Of a stretch of DNA of 19,375 bases, positions 1 to 7,438 are shown in pieces (the stretch's first letter is position 1; every line of letters starts with the position of its first letter). The notes beneath the pieces are model-generated. The model searched no databases and was not told the DNA's origin. It saw only the letters and a list, made by a program, of their open reading frames with translations. The translations under genes and the position numbers were made by a program. Source of the DNA: Gammaproteobacteria bacterium (GTDB lineage Bacteria > Pseudomonadota > Gammaproteobacteria > Nitrosococcales > Methylophagaceae); the NCBI GenBank assembly GCA_003645385.1, contig QNEY01000005.1, forward strand, positions 1 to 19,375, written 5' to 3'.

Positions 1-1014
1 CCAGGTGGTTCATCAGGTGGTTCTGCGGCTGCAGTTGCGGCCCGATTGGCCCCTATTGCAACAGGTACCGATACTGGTGGTTCTATTCGCCAACCTGCAT
101 CGCTATGTAATCTAACTGGTCTAAAACCAACTTATGGTCGTATTTCACGCTATGGCATGATTGCTTTTGCATCCAGTCTTGATCAAGCAGGTCCAATGGC
201 AAATAGCGCTGAAGATGCCGCCTTGTTGCTTAATAAAATGGCAGGCTTTGATGAACGTGATTCCACTAGCATTGAACGTGACGTCCCTGATTACAGTGCA
301 ACTTTAAATGATTCACTGGATGGCCTGAAAATTGGTTTGCCAAAAGAATATTTTGGCGAAGGTCTTGATTCAAATGTAGCTGCAACGATTGAAATGGCAG
401 TAAAAACTTACGAATCACTTGGTGCAACTATTAAAGAAATAACATTGCCAAATACAGGCCTTGCAGTACCAACCTATTATGTAGTTGCGCCTGCAGAATG
501 TTCATCAAACTTATCTCGTATGGATGGTGTTCGTTTTGGTCATCGTTGTGATGACCCAAAAGACTTACAAGATCTTTATGAACGCTCACGTGGCGAAGGA
601 TTTGGTGATGAAGTCAAACGTCGCATTCTGACTGGTGCTTATGCACTTTCAGCTGGCTATTACGATGCATATTACTTAAAAGCTCAGCAATGCCGACGTT
701 TAATCAGTGATGACTTCCAACAGGCATTTAATGATGTTGATGTCATTATGGGACCAACAGCACCCACCACTGCATTCAATTTGGGCGATAAAACTGATGA
801 TCCCGTTGCTATGTATTTAGCAGATATTTATACAATTAGTACAAATCTAGCTGGCTTGCCTGGCATGTCTATTCCAGCAGGCTTTGTTAATGATTTACCC
901 GTTGGGCTTCAAATCATTGGTAATTATTTCGATGAAGCAAGATTACTCAATATTGCTCATCGTTATCAACAAGTAACTGACTGGCATCAACAAATACCAA
1001 CCAAATATAAATAA
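1..1014 (+). CDS. gatA: Glutamyl-tRNA(Gln)/aspartyl-tRNA(Asn) amidotransferase subunit A, 3' part
   Basis: This is the amidase subunit of GatCAB, which releases ammonia from glutamine to convert Glu-tRNA(Gln) (and often Asp-tRNA(Asn)) to the correctly charged form in the cytoplasm. The reading frame is open from base 1, so the gene is cut by the window edge. About 337 of the usual ~485 residues are visible. The fragment opens inside the amidase signature: a GGSSGGS stretch with the cis-serine (fragment residues 2-8), then GTDTGGSIRQPA with the probable nucleophile serine at fragment residue 28 (bases 82-84). The catalytic lysine lies upstream, outside the window. The C-terminal part carries the typical GPTAPTTAF and NLAGLPGMSIPAGF blocks. 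The stop is TAA at 1012-1014. No terminator hairpin with a T-run is visible before the next gene, 82 bases on. GatB and GatC are not in the window. An internal TTG at 46 is not the start. Confidence 0.97.
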   Translation, partial: PGGSSGGSAAAVAARLAPIATGTDTGGSIRQPASLCNLTGLKPTYGRISRYGMIAFASSLDQAGPMANSAEDAALLLNKMAGFDERDSTSIERDVPDYSATLNDSLDGLKIGLPKEYFGEGLDSNVAATIEMAVKTYESLGATIKEITLPNTGLAVPTYYVVAPAECSSNLSRMDGVRFGHRCDDPKDLQDLYERSRGEGFGDEVKRRILTGAYALSAGYYDAYYLKAQQCRRLISDDFQQAFNDVDVIMGPTAPTTAFNLGDKTDDPVAMYLADIYTISTNLAGLPGMSIPAGFVNDLPVGLQIIGNYFDEARLLNIAHRYQQVTDWHQQIPTKYK

Positions 1015-1096
1015 CAATATAGCTGTAGCGATATTCTTAAATAGTCACTTAATGATAGAGTGTCGTTATACATTGTTCTCAACATAGGATTTCTTT

Positions 1097-2728
1097 ATGA
1101 AGGCCTCAGAATTATTTATCCGCAGTCTCGAAAATGAGGGGGTTGAATATATTTTCGGTATTCCAGGTGAGGAAAATCTGGATGTCATGGATGCACTGCT
1201 AGATTCCAAAATCCAATTTATTACTACCCGCCATGAACAAGGTGCTGCTTTTATGGCAGATGTATATGGTCGATTAACTGGACAAGCAGGTGTTTGTTTA
1301 GCCACATTAGGTCCCGGAGCAACCAACCTGATTACCGGTGTAGCAGATGCCAATATGGATCATGCGCCACTTGTTGCCATTGCGGGTCAAGCTTCAACCA
1401 ACCGCTTACATAAAGAATCACATCAAGTGCTCGACTTGGAAGCGATGTTCCTGCCCATCACCAAATATGCAACCCGTATTGTTGGACCAGAAGTTATTCC
1501 TGAAATTGTTCGCAAAGCGTTTAAAGTTGCGCAAACAGAAAAAACGGGGGCTTGCTTTATCGAGTTTCCAGAAAACATTGCTAAAATGGACGTTGAAGAC
1601 ACACCATTGCGAGTTAAGCATGCTATGCCGCCAGAGCCTGCTGCTGAACAAGTCAAACGTGCTGCTGAACTTATTTCTAACGCTGAAAATCCTATTATTC
1701 TTGCTGGTAATGGTGTTGTCCGCGCCAAAGCTTCAAAGGCTTTAGCTGATTTTGCTCAACAACTTGGCATTCCTGTTGCAAATACTTTTATGGCAAAAGG
1801 AGTTATACCCTTCCGCCATCCGATGGCATTAGGCAGCGTGGGTTTACAGTCAAATGATTATGCCAACTGTGGGTTTGCCAATGCTGATGTCATCATCTGT
1901 GTTGGTTACGATATGGTTGAATACCACCCCTATCTTTGGCATCCATCACGTGATCGCACCATTATTCATATCGATACCACTCATGCTGAGGTTGATGCTC
2001 ATTACAGTGTAATTTTAGGTGTAATCGGCAATATTAATCACAGCCTGAACCGTATAGCAGCACAAACTGCACCACATCAAGATAACACCATGCGCACCTT
2101 ACGCGATGGTTTAATCAAGGAGATGAATCAACACCGTGATGATTCAGAGTTTCCAGTTAAACCACAAAAAATCATCTGGGATCTGCGTACCGCTATGGAT
2201 TTGGAAGATATTGTAATCTGTGATGTTGGTGCTCACAAAATGTGGATGTCACGCATGTTCCGTTGTGAACATCCCAACACCTGTATTATTTCAAATGGTT
2301 TTGCCAGTATGGGAATTGCTGTACCCGGAGCCATCGCAGCCAAACTTGCATACCCTGATCGTAAAGTAATTGCCGTAACAGGTGATGCTGGTTTTTTAAT
2401 GAATTCTCAAGAAATAGAAACTGCAATGCGCCTCAATATCGCCATTGTAATTCTGATCTGGAATGATGCCAGCTATGGATTGATTGAATGGAAACAGAAA
2501 AACCAATTCGGTCGCACCAGTAATGTTAAATTCACTAATCCTGATTTTGTTCAGTATGCACAATCTTTCGGTGCTCATGGTGTCAAAATAGAACAGACAG
2601 AACAACTGATGCCAGCACTTCAACAAGCCTTGCAACGTGATACCGTAACAATTATCGATTGTCCTGTTGATTATCGTGAAAATCTCAAATTAACTGAGAC
2701 ACTAGGTCAACTAACCCTAGCTAACTAA
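1097..2728 (+). CDS. alsS: Acetolactate synthase, catabolic (AlsS/BudB) type, thiamine-diphosphate enzyme
   Basis: The 543-residue product should condense two pyruvates to 2-acetolactate and CO2 in the cytoplasm. The N-terminal TPP-binding domain (about 1-165) has GIPGEEN (21-27) and RHEQGA (45-50), whose Glu47 matches the catalytic glutamate of the family. The central domain is about 185-325. The C-terminal PP domain carries the metal/TPP motif G429-D430-AGF ending in WN456D. Around 270-300 the sequence YDMVEYHPYLWHP-HIDTTHAEVD resembles catabolic ALS enzymes, and the GRFDDR-type FAD segment of anabolic IlvB/IlvI is missing. I therefore prefer the FAD-independent catabolic class. No regulatory subunit gene (ilvN/ilvH) and no acetolactate decarboxylase gene is adjacent. 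An AGGA box at 1086-1089 sits 7 bases before the ATG. A TlpA-like gene follows after 10 bases. It could instead be another member of the pyruvate oxidase/ALS superfamily; the gene symbol is less certain than the family. Confidence 0.85.
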   Translation: MKASELFIRSLENEGVEYIFGIPGEENLDVMDALLDSKIQFITTRHEQGAAFMADVYGRLTGQAGVCLATLGPGATNLITGVADANMDHAPLVAIAGQASTNRLHKESHQVLDLEAMFLPITKYATRIVGPEVIPEIVRKAFKVAQTEKTGACFIEFPENIAKMDVEDTPLRVKHAMPPEPAAEQVKRAAELISNAENPIILAGNGVVRAKASKALADFAQQLGIPVANTFMAKGVIPFRHPMALGSVGLQSNDYANCGFANADVIICVGYDMVEYHPYLWHPSRDRTIIHIDTTHAEVDAHYSVILGVIGNINHSLNRIAAQTAPHQDNTMRTLRDGLIKEMNQHRDDSEFPVKPQKIIWDLRTAMDLEDIVICDVGAHKMWMSRMFRCEHPNTCIISNGFASMGIAVPGAIAAKLAYPDRKVIAVTGDAGFLMNSQEIETAMRLNIAIVILIWNDASYGLIEWKQKNQFGRTSNVKFTNPDFVQYAQSFGAHGVKIEQTEQLMPALQQALQRDTVTIIDCPVDYRENLKLTETLGQLTLAN

Positions 2729-2738
2729 AACATCCCTT

Positions 2739-3248
2739 ATGAAACTACCTAATCGCCATGCTCTTTTTGCCATTACCTTATTGATTGCCTTATTTGTGAT
2801 CAACTGGTTGAACAATGATCATCAGAAAAGCATGCCAGAACTGAGTTTCACAACAATTGAGGGTCACCAACACCAGTTAACAGAATATAAAGGAAAACCA
2901 ATTTTAGTCATTTTCTGGGCAACGGATTGTCCCGGTTGCATTCAAGAGATGCCTGAACTGATCAAGCTATACCATGTCTTTGCTGACTCAGGGCTGACGA
3001 TGATTGGTGTCGCAATGGCACATGATTCCATCGATCATATTAAAGCCATGAAAATTAAACGACAGATGCCTTATCTTATTACTTGGGATAAAGATGCTCG
3101 TATTGCCACAGCCTTTGATAATGTCCGTGTCACCCCCACCCACTTTTTGATTAATCCTGATGGTGATATTGTAATGCGCAAAATAGGGGCCTTAAACTTT
3201 AATCGATTGCATGAAAAGCTAGTCAATATGGGACTTGTTCCCGGTTAA
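2739..3248 (+). CDS. TlpA/ResA-like membrane-anchored thioredoxin-fold protein
   Basis: The 169-residue protein has an N-terminal hydrophobic segment (about 8-24). It is probably an uncleaved anchor that places the thioredoxin fold in the periplasm. The redox motif is C64-P-G-C67 in a FWATDCPGC context typical of TlpA/ResA/AhpC-TSA-like proteins. The conserved cis-proline appears as VTP (Pro133). The likely role is thiol-disulfide exchange, for example reduction of apocytochromes or other periplasmic cysteines, but the substrate cannot be read from the sequence. The gene begins 10 bases after the acetolactate synthase stop and has no obvious Shine-Dalgarno box, so it may be translated by reinitiation from the same transcript. 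No cytochrome c maturation gene is adjacent. Length and motif order are normal for the family. Confidence 0.88.
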   Translation: MKLPNRHALFAITLLIALFVINWLNNDHQKSMPELSFTTIEGHQHQLTEYKGKPILVIFWATDCPGCIQEMPELIKLYHVFADSGLTMIGVAMAHDSIDHIKAMKIKRQMPYLITWDKDARIATAFDNVRVTPTHFLINPDGDIVMRKIGALNFNRLHEKLVNMGLVPG

Positions 3249-3267
3249 TCGTAATTTGGCTACACAT

Positions 3268-3289
3268 CCATTTTCAGAAATGGTATTAT
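3268..3289 (+). promoter_or_regulatory. Possible rpmB-rpmG promoter: inverted repeat followed by a -10 box
   Basis: A TATTAT hexamer at 3284-3289 is followed by a GC-rich stretch (GCTCGGC), like the discriminator of growth-rate-controlled ribosomal promoters. A perfect 6-base inverted repeat, CCATTT-TCAG-AAATGG (3268-3283), abuts the -10 box. No good -35 hexamer lies at 16-18 bases. The assignment is inferred from position, about 80 bases before the rpmB start. Confidence 0.35.
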
Positions 3290-3367
3290 GCTCGGCTTTG
3301 TAGCTTTAGTTGGGCCCTAATTAAGGGATTCCTCAGTAATAACGTTCATCAGAAGTAGGTTCTAAAA

Positions 3368-3604
3368 ATGGCCAGAGTATGTCAGGTAACGGGCAAACGC
3401 CCAATGAGTGGTAACAACGTCTCTCATGCTAACAATAAAACAAGACGTCGCTTTCTTCCTAACCTTCACCCACATCGTTTTTGGGTTGAATCAGAAAATC
3501 GTTGGGTTAAATTACGTGTCAGCAATCATGGTCTACGTATTATTGATAAAAAAGGCATTGATGTAGTATTAACTGACATTCGTGCTCGTGGCGAAAAAGT
3601 CTAG
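3368..3604 (+). CDS. rpmB: 50S ribosomal protein L28
   Basis: This is a 78-residue basic protein of the large ribosomal subunit. It starts MARVCQVTGKRP and contains NVSHANNKTRRRF and the LHPHRFWVES block diagnostic of bacterial L28; length matches the proteobacterial family. Only one cysteine (Cys5) is present, so this is the zinc-free type. The gene is the first of the usual rpmB-rpmG pair; its TAG stop (3602-3604) is part of TAGGAGA, which also supplies the Shine-Dalgarno for rpmG 10 bases later. Expression probably starts upstream, near the TATTAT box at 3284-3289. Confidence 0.98.
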   Translation: MARVCQVTGKRPMSGNNVSHANNKTRRRFLPNLHPHRFWVESENRWVKLRVSNHGLRIIDKKGIDVVLTDIRARGEKV

Positions 3605-3614
3605 GAGATAGAAA

Positions 3615-3830
3615 ATGCGTGAAAAAATTAAATTAGTCTCATCTGCTGGTACTGGTCATTACTACACCACAGATAAAAACAAACGTACCATGCCTGAAAA
3701 ACTGGAAATGAAAAAATTCGATCCAGTAGTTCGCAAACACGTTATGTATAAAGAATCTAAGATCAAATCAACAGTCTTTACAAATATAAATGAAGAAACC
3801 CGCTATTGCGGGTTTTTTTATGCATTATGA
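3615..3830 (+). CDS. rpmG: 50S ribosomal protein L33 with a 20-residue C-terminal extension (lost stop)
   Basis: Residues 1-51 are a full standard L33 of the cysteine-free type: MREKIKLVSSAGTGHYYTT through the normal end VMYKESKIK. Gammaproteobacterial L33 of this form usually stops here. In this sequence the next codon is TCA (3768-3770) and the frame stays open for 20 more codons to TGA at 3828-3830, giving 71 residues. The extra codons run through the gene's own intrinsic terminator (3796-3819), which encodes the TRYCGFFY portion of the tail. Either replacing C3769 by A or deleting C3769 would restore a TAA stop exactly at the family's usual end, so a recent stop-loss mutation or a single-base sequence error is likely. 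A strong AGGAGA box lies at 3604-3609. The start is secure. The identity of the core is near certain; whether the tail is made is not. Confidence 0.95.
   Translation: MREKIKLVSSAGTGHYYTTDKNKRTMPEKLEMKKFDPVVRKHVMYKESKIKSTVFTNINEETRYCGFFYAL
3796..3819 (+). terminator. Rho-independent terminator of rpmB-rpmG
   Basis: A perfect 8-base stem AAACCCGC (3796-3803) / GCGGGTTT (3808-3815) has a TATT loop and runs into seven T (3813-3819). It is a textbook intrinsic terminator for the L28-L33 transcript. Unusually, the whole element lies inside the extended rpmG reading frame. Confidence 0.9.
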
Positions 3831-3872
3831 TCAGCTATTATCCATAACATGAATGAGGAATTTCTAACTGCA

Positions 3873-3886
3873 AAGGATCGTTCTTG
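3873..3886 (+). promoter_or_regulatory. Ribosome binding site fixing a TTG start
   Basis: AAGGA at 3873-3877 lies 6 bases before TTG (3884-3886). An in-frame TGA at 3854 excludes earlier starts, and the next ATG would remove the conserved VARQPI block. The TTG is therefore the start of the first EAL-HDOD gene. Confidence 0.75.
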
Positions 3887-5095
3887 AATACCACTAGTTA
3901 TCAAACTACCGTTGCAAGACAACCTATCCTAGATAGGAACTTAAATACCTACGCATATGAATTATTGTATAGAGGTGATTACCAGCCACAACAGGGTATG
4001 GATACGGGTGACACGGCAACCAGCCAAGTTATTAGCCATACTTTTGTAGAAGATAACTTTGAAAAAGTAACAGGCAATCACATTGCCTTTTTAAACATGA
4101 CTCGCAATCTTTTAATGAGTGATGATCCGCTACCATTTTCACCAAAGCATGTCGTCTTAGAAATTTTAGAAGATGTTGCCGCTGATATCGATCTTGTTAA
4201 TGCAGTAGAAAAACTAGTCGCACAGGGTTACAGAATTGCCTTGGATGATTTTATTTTCGACGAGACTCTCTGGCCCTTAATCCATCTGGCAGAAATCATT
4301 AAGATAGATATTCTGGCTCTTAATGAGCAACAACTCCATGAGCACGTCGCTATTTTAGAAAATTCCGATGTTAAGTTATTAGCCGAAAAGGTTGAAACTC
4401 AGGAACAATATGAGTTATGTAAACAGCTTGGGTTTCATTATTTTCAGGGTTATTTTTTCAGTAGACCGACCCTTATCAAGGATGCCCCCCTTCCTGGAAA
4501 TGCACTTAATATATTAAGGATTGTCAGCCGACTGCAAGATCCAAATGTAGATTTTGATGAAATAGAAGAGCTGATCAGTCAGGATCCCAGCTTGAGTTAC
4601 AAATTGCTTAAGCTACTCAATTCAGCTAGTTTAGCCTTGCCAAAAAAAGTGGATTCTATCAAACGAGCTTTAGTTATTTTAGGCCTTAAATCAGTTAAAT
4701 CATGGACATCATTAATTGCATTAAGCAATGTAGAATTATCTACACCTGAACTAATGACCATTGCAATGACACGAGCAAAAATGTGCGAACAGCTCTCCGA
4801 TCACTTTAACTGTGAACAAGATGCTGGTTTTTTGGTGGGTTTGTTTTCTAATCTTGATGCCATGATGAAACATCAAATGGATGAATTGATTGAAAACTTA
4901 CCACTCACTGAAGATGTTGGGCGTGCATTACTCAACCAGACAGGAAACCTTGGCCATTTATTACAGATTGTTAAGCTCTATGAGTTGGGTTTATGGGACG
5001 ACATCACTGACTCTCCACTGAATATTGATCAACTTGGTGAAGCCTATATCGATGCAACTGAATGGACAATTAATACCCAAAGTTCATTATATTAG
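3884..5095 (+). CDS. EAL-HDOD signalling protein (YuxH/CdgJ-like), copy 1
   Basis: The 403-residue cytoplasmic protein has an N-terminal EAL domain (about 8-200) and a C-terminal HDOD domain (about 205-395). EAL domains hydrolyse or bind cyclic di-GMP; HDOD is a signalling output domain related to HD phosphohydrolases. Residues matching the EAL metal and catalytic set are present: Glu26 (YELL in place of EAL), Asn71, Glu93 (VLEILE), Asp121-Asp122, Lys140, Glu168 and Gln188 (FQGY). Loop 6 is altered: the usual DDFGTGYSS is DDFIFDETL, so activity is uncertain. Some family members, such as Vibrio cholerae CdgJ, are reported active, while others are thought to be binding proteins. The HDOD part contains the typical DPSLSYKLLKLLNSA block. 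There is no signal peptide, membrane segment or GGDEF domain. The TTG start is supported by AAGGA 6 bases upstream. A paralogue follows after 169 bases. Confidence 0.88.
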   Translation: MNTTSYQTTVARQPILDRNLNTYAYELLYRGDYQPQQGMDTGDTATSQVISHTFVEDNFEKVTGNHIAFLNMTRNLLMSDDPLPFSPKHVVLEILEDVAADIDLVNAVEKLVAQGYRIALDDFIFDETLWPLIHLAEIIKIDILALNEQQLHEHVAILENSDVKLLAEKVETQEQYELCKQLGFHYFQGYFFSRPTLIKDAPLPGNALNILRIVSRLQDPNVDFDEIEELISQDPSLSYKLLKLLNSASLALPKKVDSIKRALVILGLKSVKSWTSLIALSNVELSTPELMTIAMTRAKMCEQLSDHFNCEQDAGFLVGLFSNLDAMMKHQMDELIENLPLTEDVGRALLNQTGNLGHLLQIVKLYELGLWDDITDSPLNIDQLGEAYIDATEWTINTQSSLY

Positions 5096-5252
5096 TCAGT
5101 ACCTCACACTGGCCTGATTCAAATTCACGCCAATGCTTTTAACAGTCTAAAAACAACTTACTTAGTCCACTATCTGACACCGGTTATTATACCAGTGTTC
5201 TTATATCTCCTAATACGCTATTATCTAGCTTCAATACTGAGTTGCCCAAACT

Positions 5253-5267
5253 AAGGAACTATCTTTG
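5253..5267 (+). promoter_or_regulatory. Ribosome binding site fixing a second TTG start
   Basis: AAGGA at 5253-5257 lies 7 bases before TTG (5265-5267). The arrangement closely copies the start of the upstream paralogue, and the conserved VARQPI block begins only ten residues later, so this TTG is preferred. Confidence 0.75.
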
Positions 5268-6482
5268 AGCACAGACTACAGTCAAATAACTGTTGCAAGA
5301 CAGCCTATCTTTGATAAAAATCTAAATACCTACGCATATGAATTGCTTTATAGATCACGCCTAGAATCAGACAATATTGAGGCTGATGGTAGTTTTGATG
5401 ATGTTGCTACCAGCAATGTTATTAGTTACACCTTTATGGATTTTGGTCTCGACCGGGTGGTTGGTAACCGTGTCGCATTTTTGAATATGACGCGTAACTT
5501 CCTTATCGACAGTGACCCGCTGCCGATGGTAAAAGATCAGGTTGTCTTAGAAATATTAGAAGATATTATTGTTGATGATGAAGTGGTTGCCGGGGTAAAG
5601 AATCTAGTCGAACAGGGCTATAAAATTGCATTAGATGATTTTATCTTTAATGAATCCTGGTGGCCTTTAATTAAGCTTGCTCACATTATCAAGCTTGATA
5701 TTCTAGCAATCGATGAACAACAGCTAAGACAACATGTTGAAATGTTGAAAAAAGAAGATGTATTGTTGTTAGCGGAAAAAGTCGAAACGCAAGAACAATA
5801 TGAAATGTGCAAGGAATTAGACTTTGATTTTTACCAAGGCTATTTTTTCACAAAGCCGACGCTTGTTCAGGATGTCACACTTGCGGCAAATCAAGTCAGT
5901 ATATTAAACCTTCTCACTAAATTACAAAATCCTGGAGTGGAATTTGATGAGATTGAACAGATTGTCAGTACTGATCTTAATTTAAGCTACAAATTACTAA
6001 AATTACTAAACTCAGCCGCTGTTGGCTTACCACGAAAAATTGATTCAATTCATCAAGGTCTGGTTATTTTAGGATTCAGAGCAATAAGATCGTGGTCGAC
6101 ATTAATTGCACTGAGCTCGATAAAAACAGATATACCGGAACTAATGACTGTTGGTTTAGTAAGAGCGAAGATGTGCGAACAGATTGCCGATGAGTTTGGC
6201 GTCGAAAAAGAAACCGCATTTTTGGTCGGTTTATTTTCTGTACTTGAAGCACTGATGGCTCATCCGATGAGTGAATTACTCACGCTGATACCACTGTCTG
6301 ATTCAGTTAAAGAAGCATTACTCGATCAATCAGGCGAACTTGGTCCATTATTAAAAACAGTGATGCTCTATGAACAAGGGCTGTGGGATAATATTACTGA
6401 CTCCCCCCTAGACAAAGAACAACTTAGCACAGCCTATGTTGATGCGGCTTACTGGACAATTAACACCGAGTTATCACAATAA
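5265..6482 (+). CDS. EAL-HDOD signalling protein (YuxH/CdgJ-like), copy 2
   Basis: This 405-residue paralogue of the gene before it aligns from end to end, with more than half of the residues visibly identical. The EAL residues are again kept: Glu26 (YELL), Asn74, Glu96, Asp124-Asp125, Lys143, Glu171 and Gln191. Loop 6 is again non-standard (DDFIFNESW). The HDOD part begins near residue 215 with DLNLSYKLLKLLNSA. It differs from copy 1 mainly in a short, variable, acidic segment at 31-48. It is probably a c-di-GMP phosphodiesterase or effector in the cytoplasm; function is inferred from the domains only. Its TAA stop is only 5 bases before the ATG of the ABC transporter ATPase, so copy 2 is probably co-transcribed with the Gld-like cassette, unlike copy 1. 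The start is TTG with AAGGA 7 bases upstream. Confidence 0.88.
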   Translation: MSTDYSQITVARQPIFDKNLNTYAYELLYRSRLESDNIEADGSFDDVATSNVISYTFMDFGLDRVVGNRVAFLNMTRNFLIDSDPLPMVKDQVVLEILEDIIVDDEVVAGVKNLVEQGYKIALDDFIFNESWWPLIKLAHIIKLDILAIDEQQLRQHVEMLKKEDVLLLAEKVETQEQYEMCKELDFDFYQGYFFTKPTLVQDVTLAANQVSILNLLTKLQNPGVEFDEIEQIVSTDLNLSYKLLKLLNSAAVGLPRKIDSIHQGLVILGFRAIRSWSTLIALSSIKTDIPELMTVGLVRAKMCEQIADEFGVEKETAFLVGLFSVLEALMAHPMSELLTLIPLSDSVKEALLDQSGELGPLLKTVMLYEQGLWDNITDSPLDKEQLSTAYVDAAYWTINTELSQ

Positions 6483-6487
6483 TATCC

Positions 6488-7438
6488 ATGTCGAACACTA
6501 CCTTGCTCAGTGCTAAGTCACTTTCTCGATTTTATGGCTCACAACATGCCGTTAACAATGTCAGTTTTGAAATTCACAAGGGCGAGGTCCTAGGCTTTTT
6601 AGGACCTAATGGTGCGGGTAAAAGTACTACCATGAAAATGCTCAGTGGTAATTTAGCACCCGATCGTGGTGAAATCACAATTAATGGTTACGATTTACTA
6701 AGCCAGCCCAAACAAGCAAAAGCACAAATTGGGTATTTACCTGAACAACCACCACTTTATAAAGAACTCACTGTAAAAGAATTTTTAATGTTTTGTGCTC
6801 AGATCAATCAAATTCCTTCTGCAAAGATCACAAAAGCAGTTAATACCGCCATTGAACGCTGTGGTTTAAATGAGGTAACCAAACGCCTTATTGGTCATTT
6901 ATCTAAAGGCTATCAACAACGTGTTGGCATTGCCCAAGCAATTATCCATACACCTGCAGTAGTCATTCTTGATGAGCCTACCTCAGGTCTCGATCCCATC
7001 CAGATCCGAGAAATTCGTCATTTAATTAGAGATATTGCTGCTGAACATAGTGTAATTTTATCAACCCATATTCTGCCGGAAGTGCAAACATTGTGCGACC
7101 GGGTACAGATTATCAATCATGGAAAATTGATCTTCAGTGATACCATCTCAAGCCTAAGCCAACAGATGCAAGCATCCAGTCTAATACTTAGCCTTGATAA
7201 CCCTCCAGATATTGATCGTTTACAACAATTATCTGGCGTCACTGCAATTGAAGCTATCAGTTCAACTCGTTTCAGACTACATTATCAGCCAGATAATAAC
7301 CCAACCCAAGATTTACTTACTTATGCGGTGTCAGAACATTGGCAACTGACTGAACTCGCTCCAGAACAACATTCCTTAGAAGATGTTTTTATGAATATCA
7401 TCCAACAAGAATCATTAACTGATGTGCAGGCTGCCTAG
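6488..7438 (+). CDS. ABC transporter ATP-binding protein, GldA-like
   Basis: This 316-residue nucleotide-binding subunit belongs to an ABC-2/Gld-type transporter. It has a complete catalytic set: Walker A GPNGAGKST (39-47), Q-loop Gln87, signature LSKGYQQRVGIA (138-149), Walker B VVILDEP (158-164) followed by the D-loop, and switch His194. The region after about 215 is the C-terminal extension usual in GldA/CcmA-like ATPases. It should power the membrane subunit encoded next; the two genes share one base in TAGTG (7436-7440). The gene sits 5 bases after the EAL-HDOD copy 2 stop. The linked GldG-like and DUF4340 proteins mark this as the Gld-type cassette. Its substrate outside gliding Bacteroidetes is not established, so I give no gene symbol. 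Confidence 0.93.
   Translation: MSNTTLLSAKSLSRFYGSQHAVNNVSFEIHKGEVLGFLGPNGAGKSTTMKMLSGNLAPDRGEITINGYDLLSQPKQAKAQIGYLPEQPPLYKELTVKEFLMFCAQINQIPSAKITKAVNTAIERCGLNEVTKRLIGHLSKGYQQRVGIAQAIIHTPAVVILDEPTSGLDPIQIREIRHLIRDIAAEHSVILSTHILPEVQTLCDRVQIINHGKLIFSDTISSLSQQMQASSLILSLDNPPDIDRLQQLSGVTAIEAISSTRFRLHYQPDNNPTQDLLTYAVSEHWQLTELAPEQHSLEDVFMNIIQQESLTDVQAA

Noticed and set aside
5177..5198. Imperfect inverted repeat ACACCGGT/ACCAGTGT between the EAL-HDOD genes, considered as a terminator of copy 1.
   Set aside because: The stem is short with a central mismatch and only TCTTATATC follows, so I cannot support termination. I see nothing else firm in the 169-base gap.
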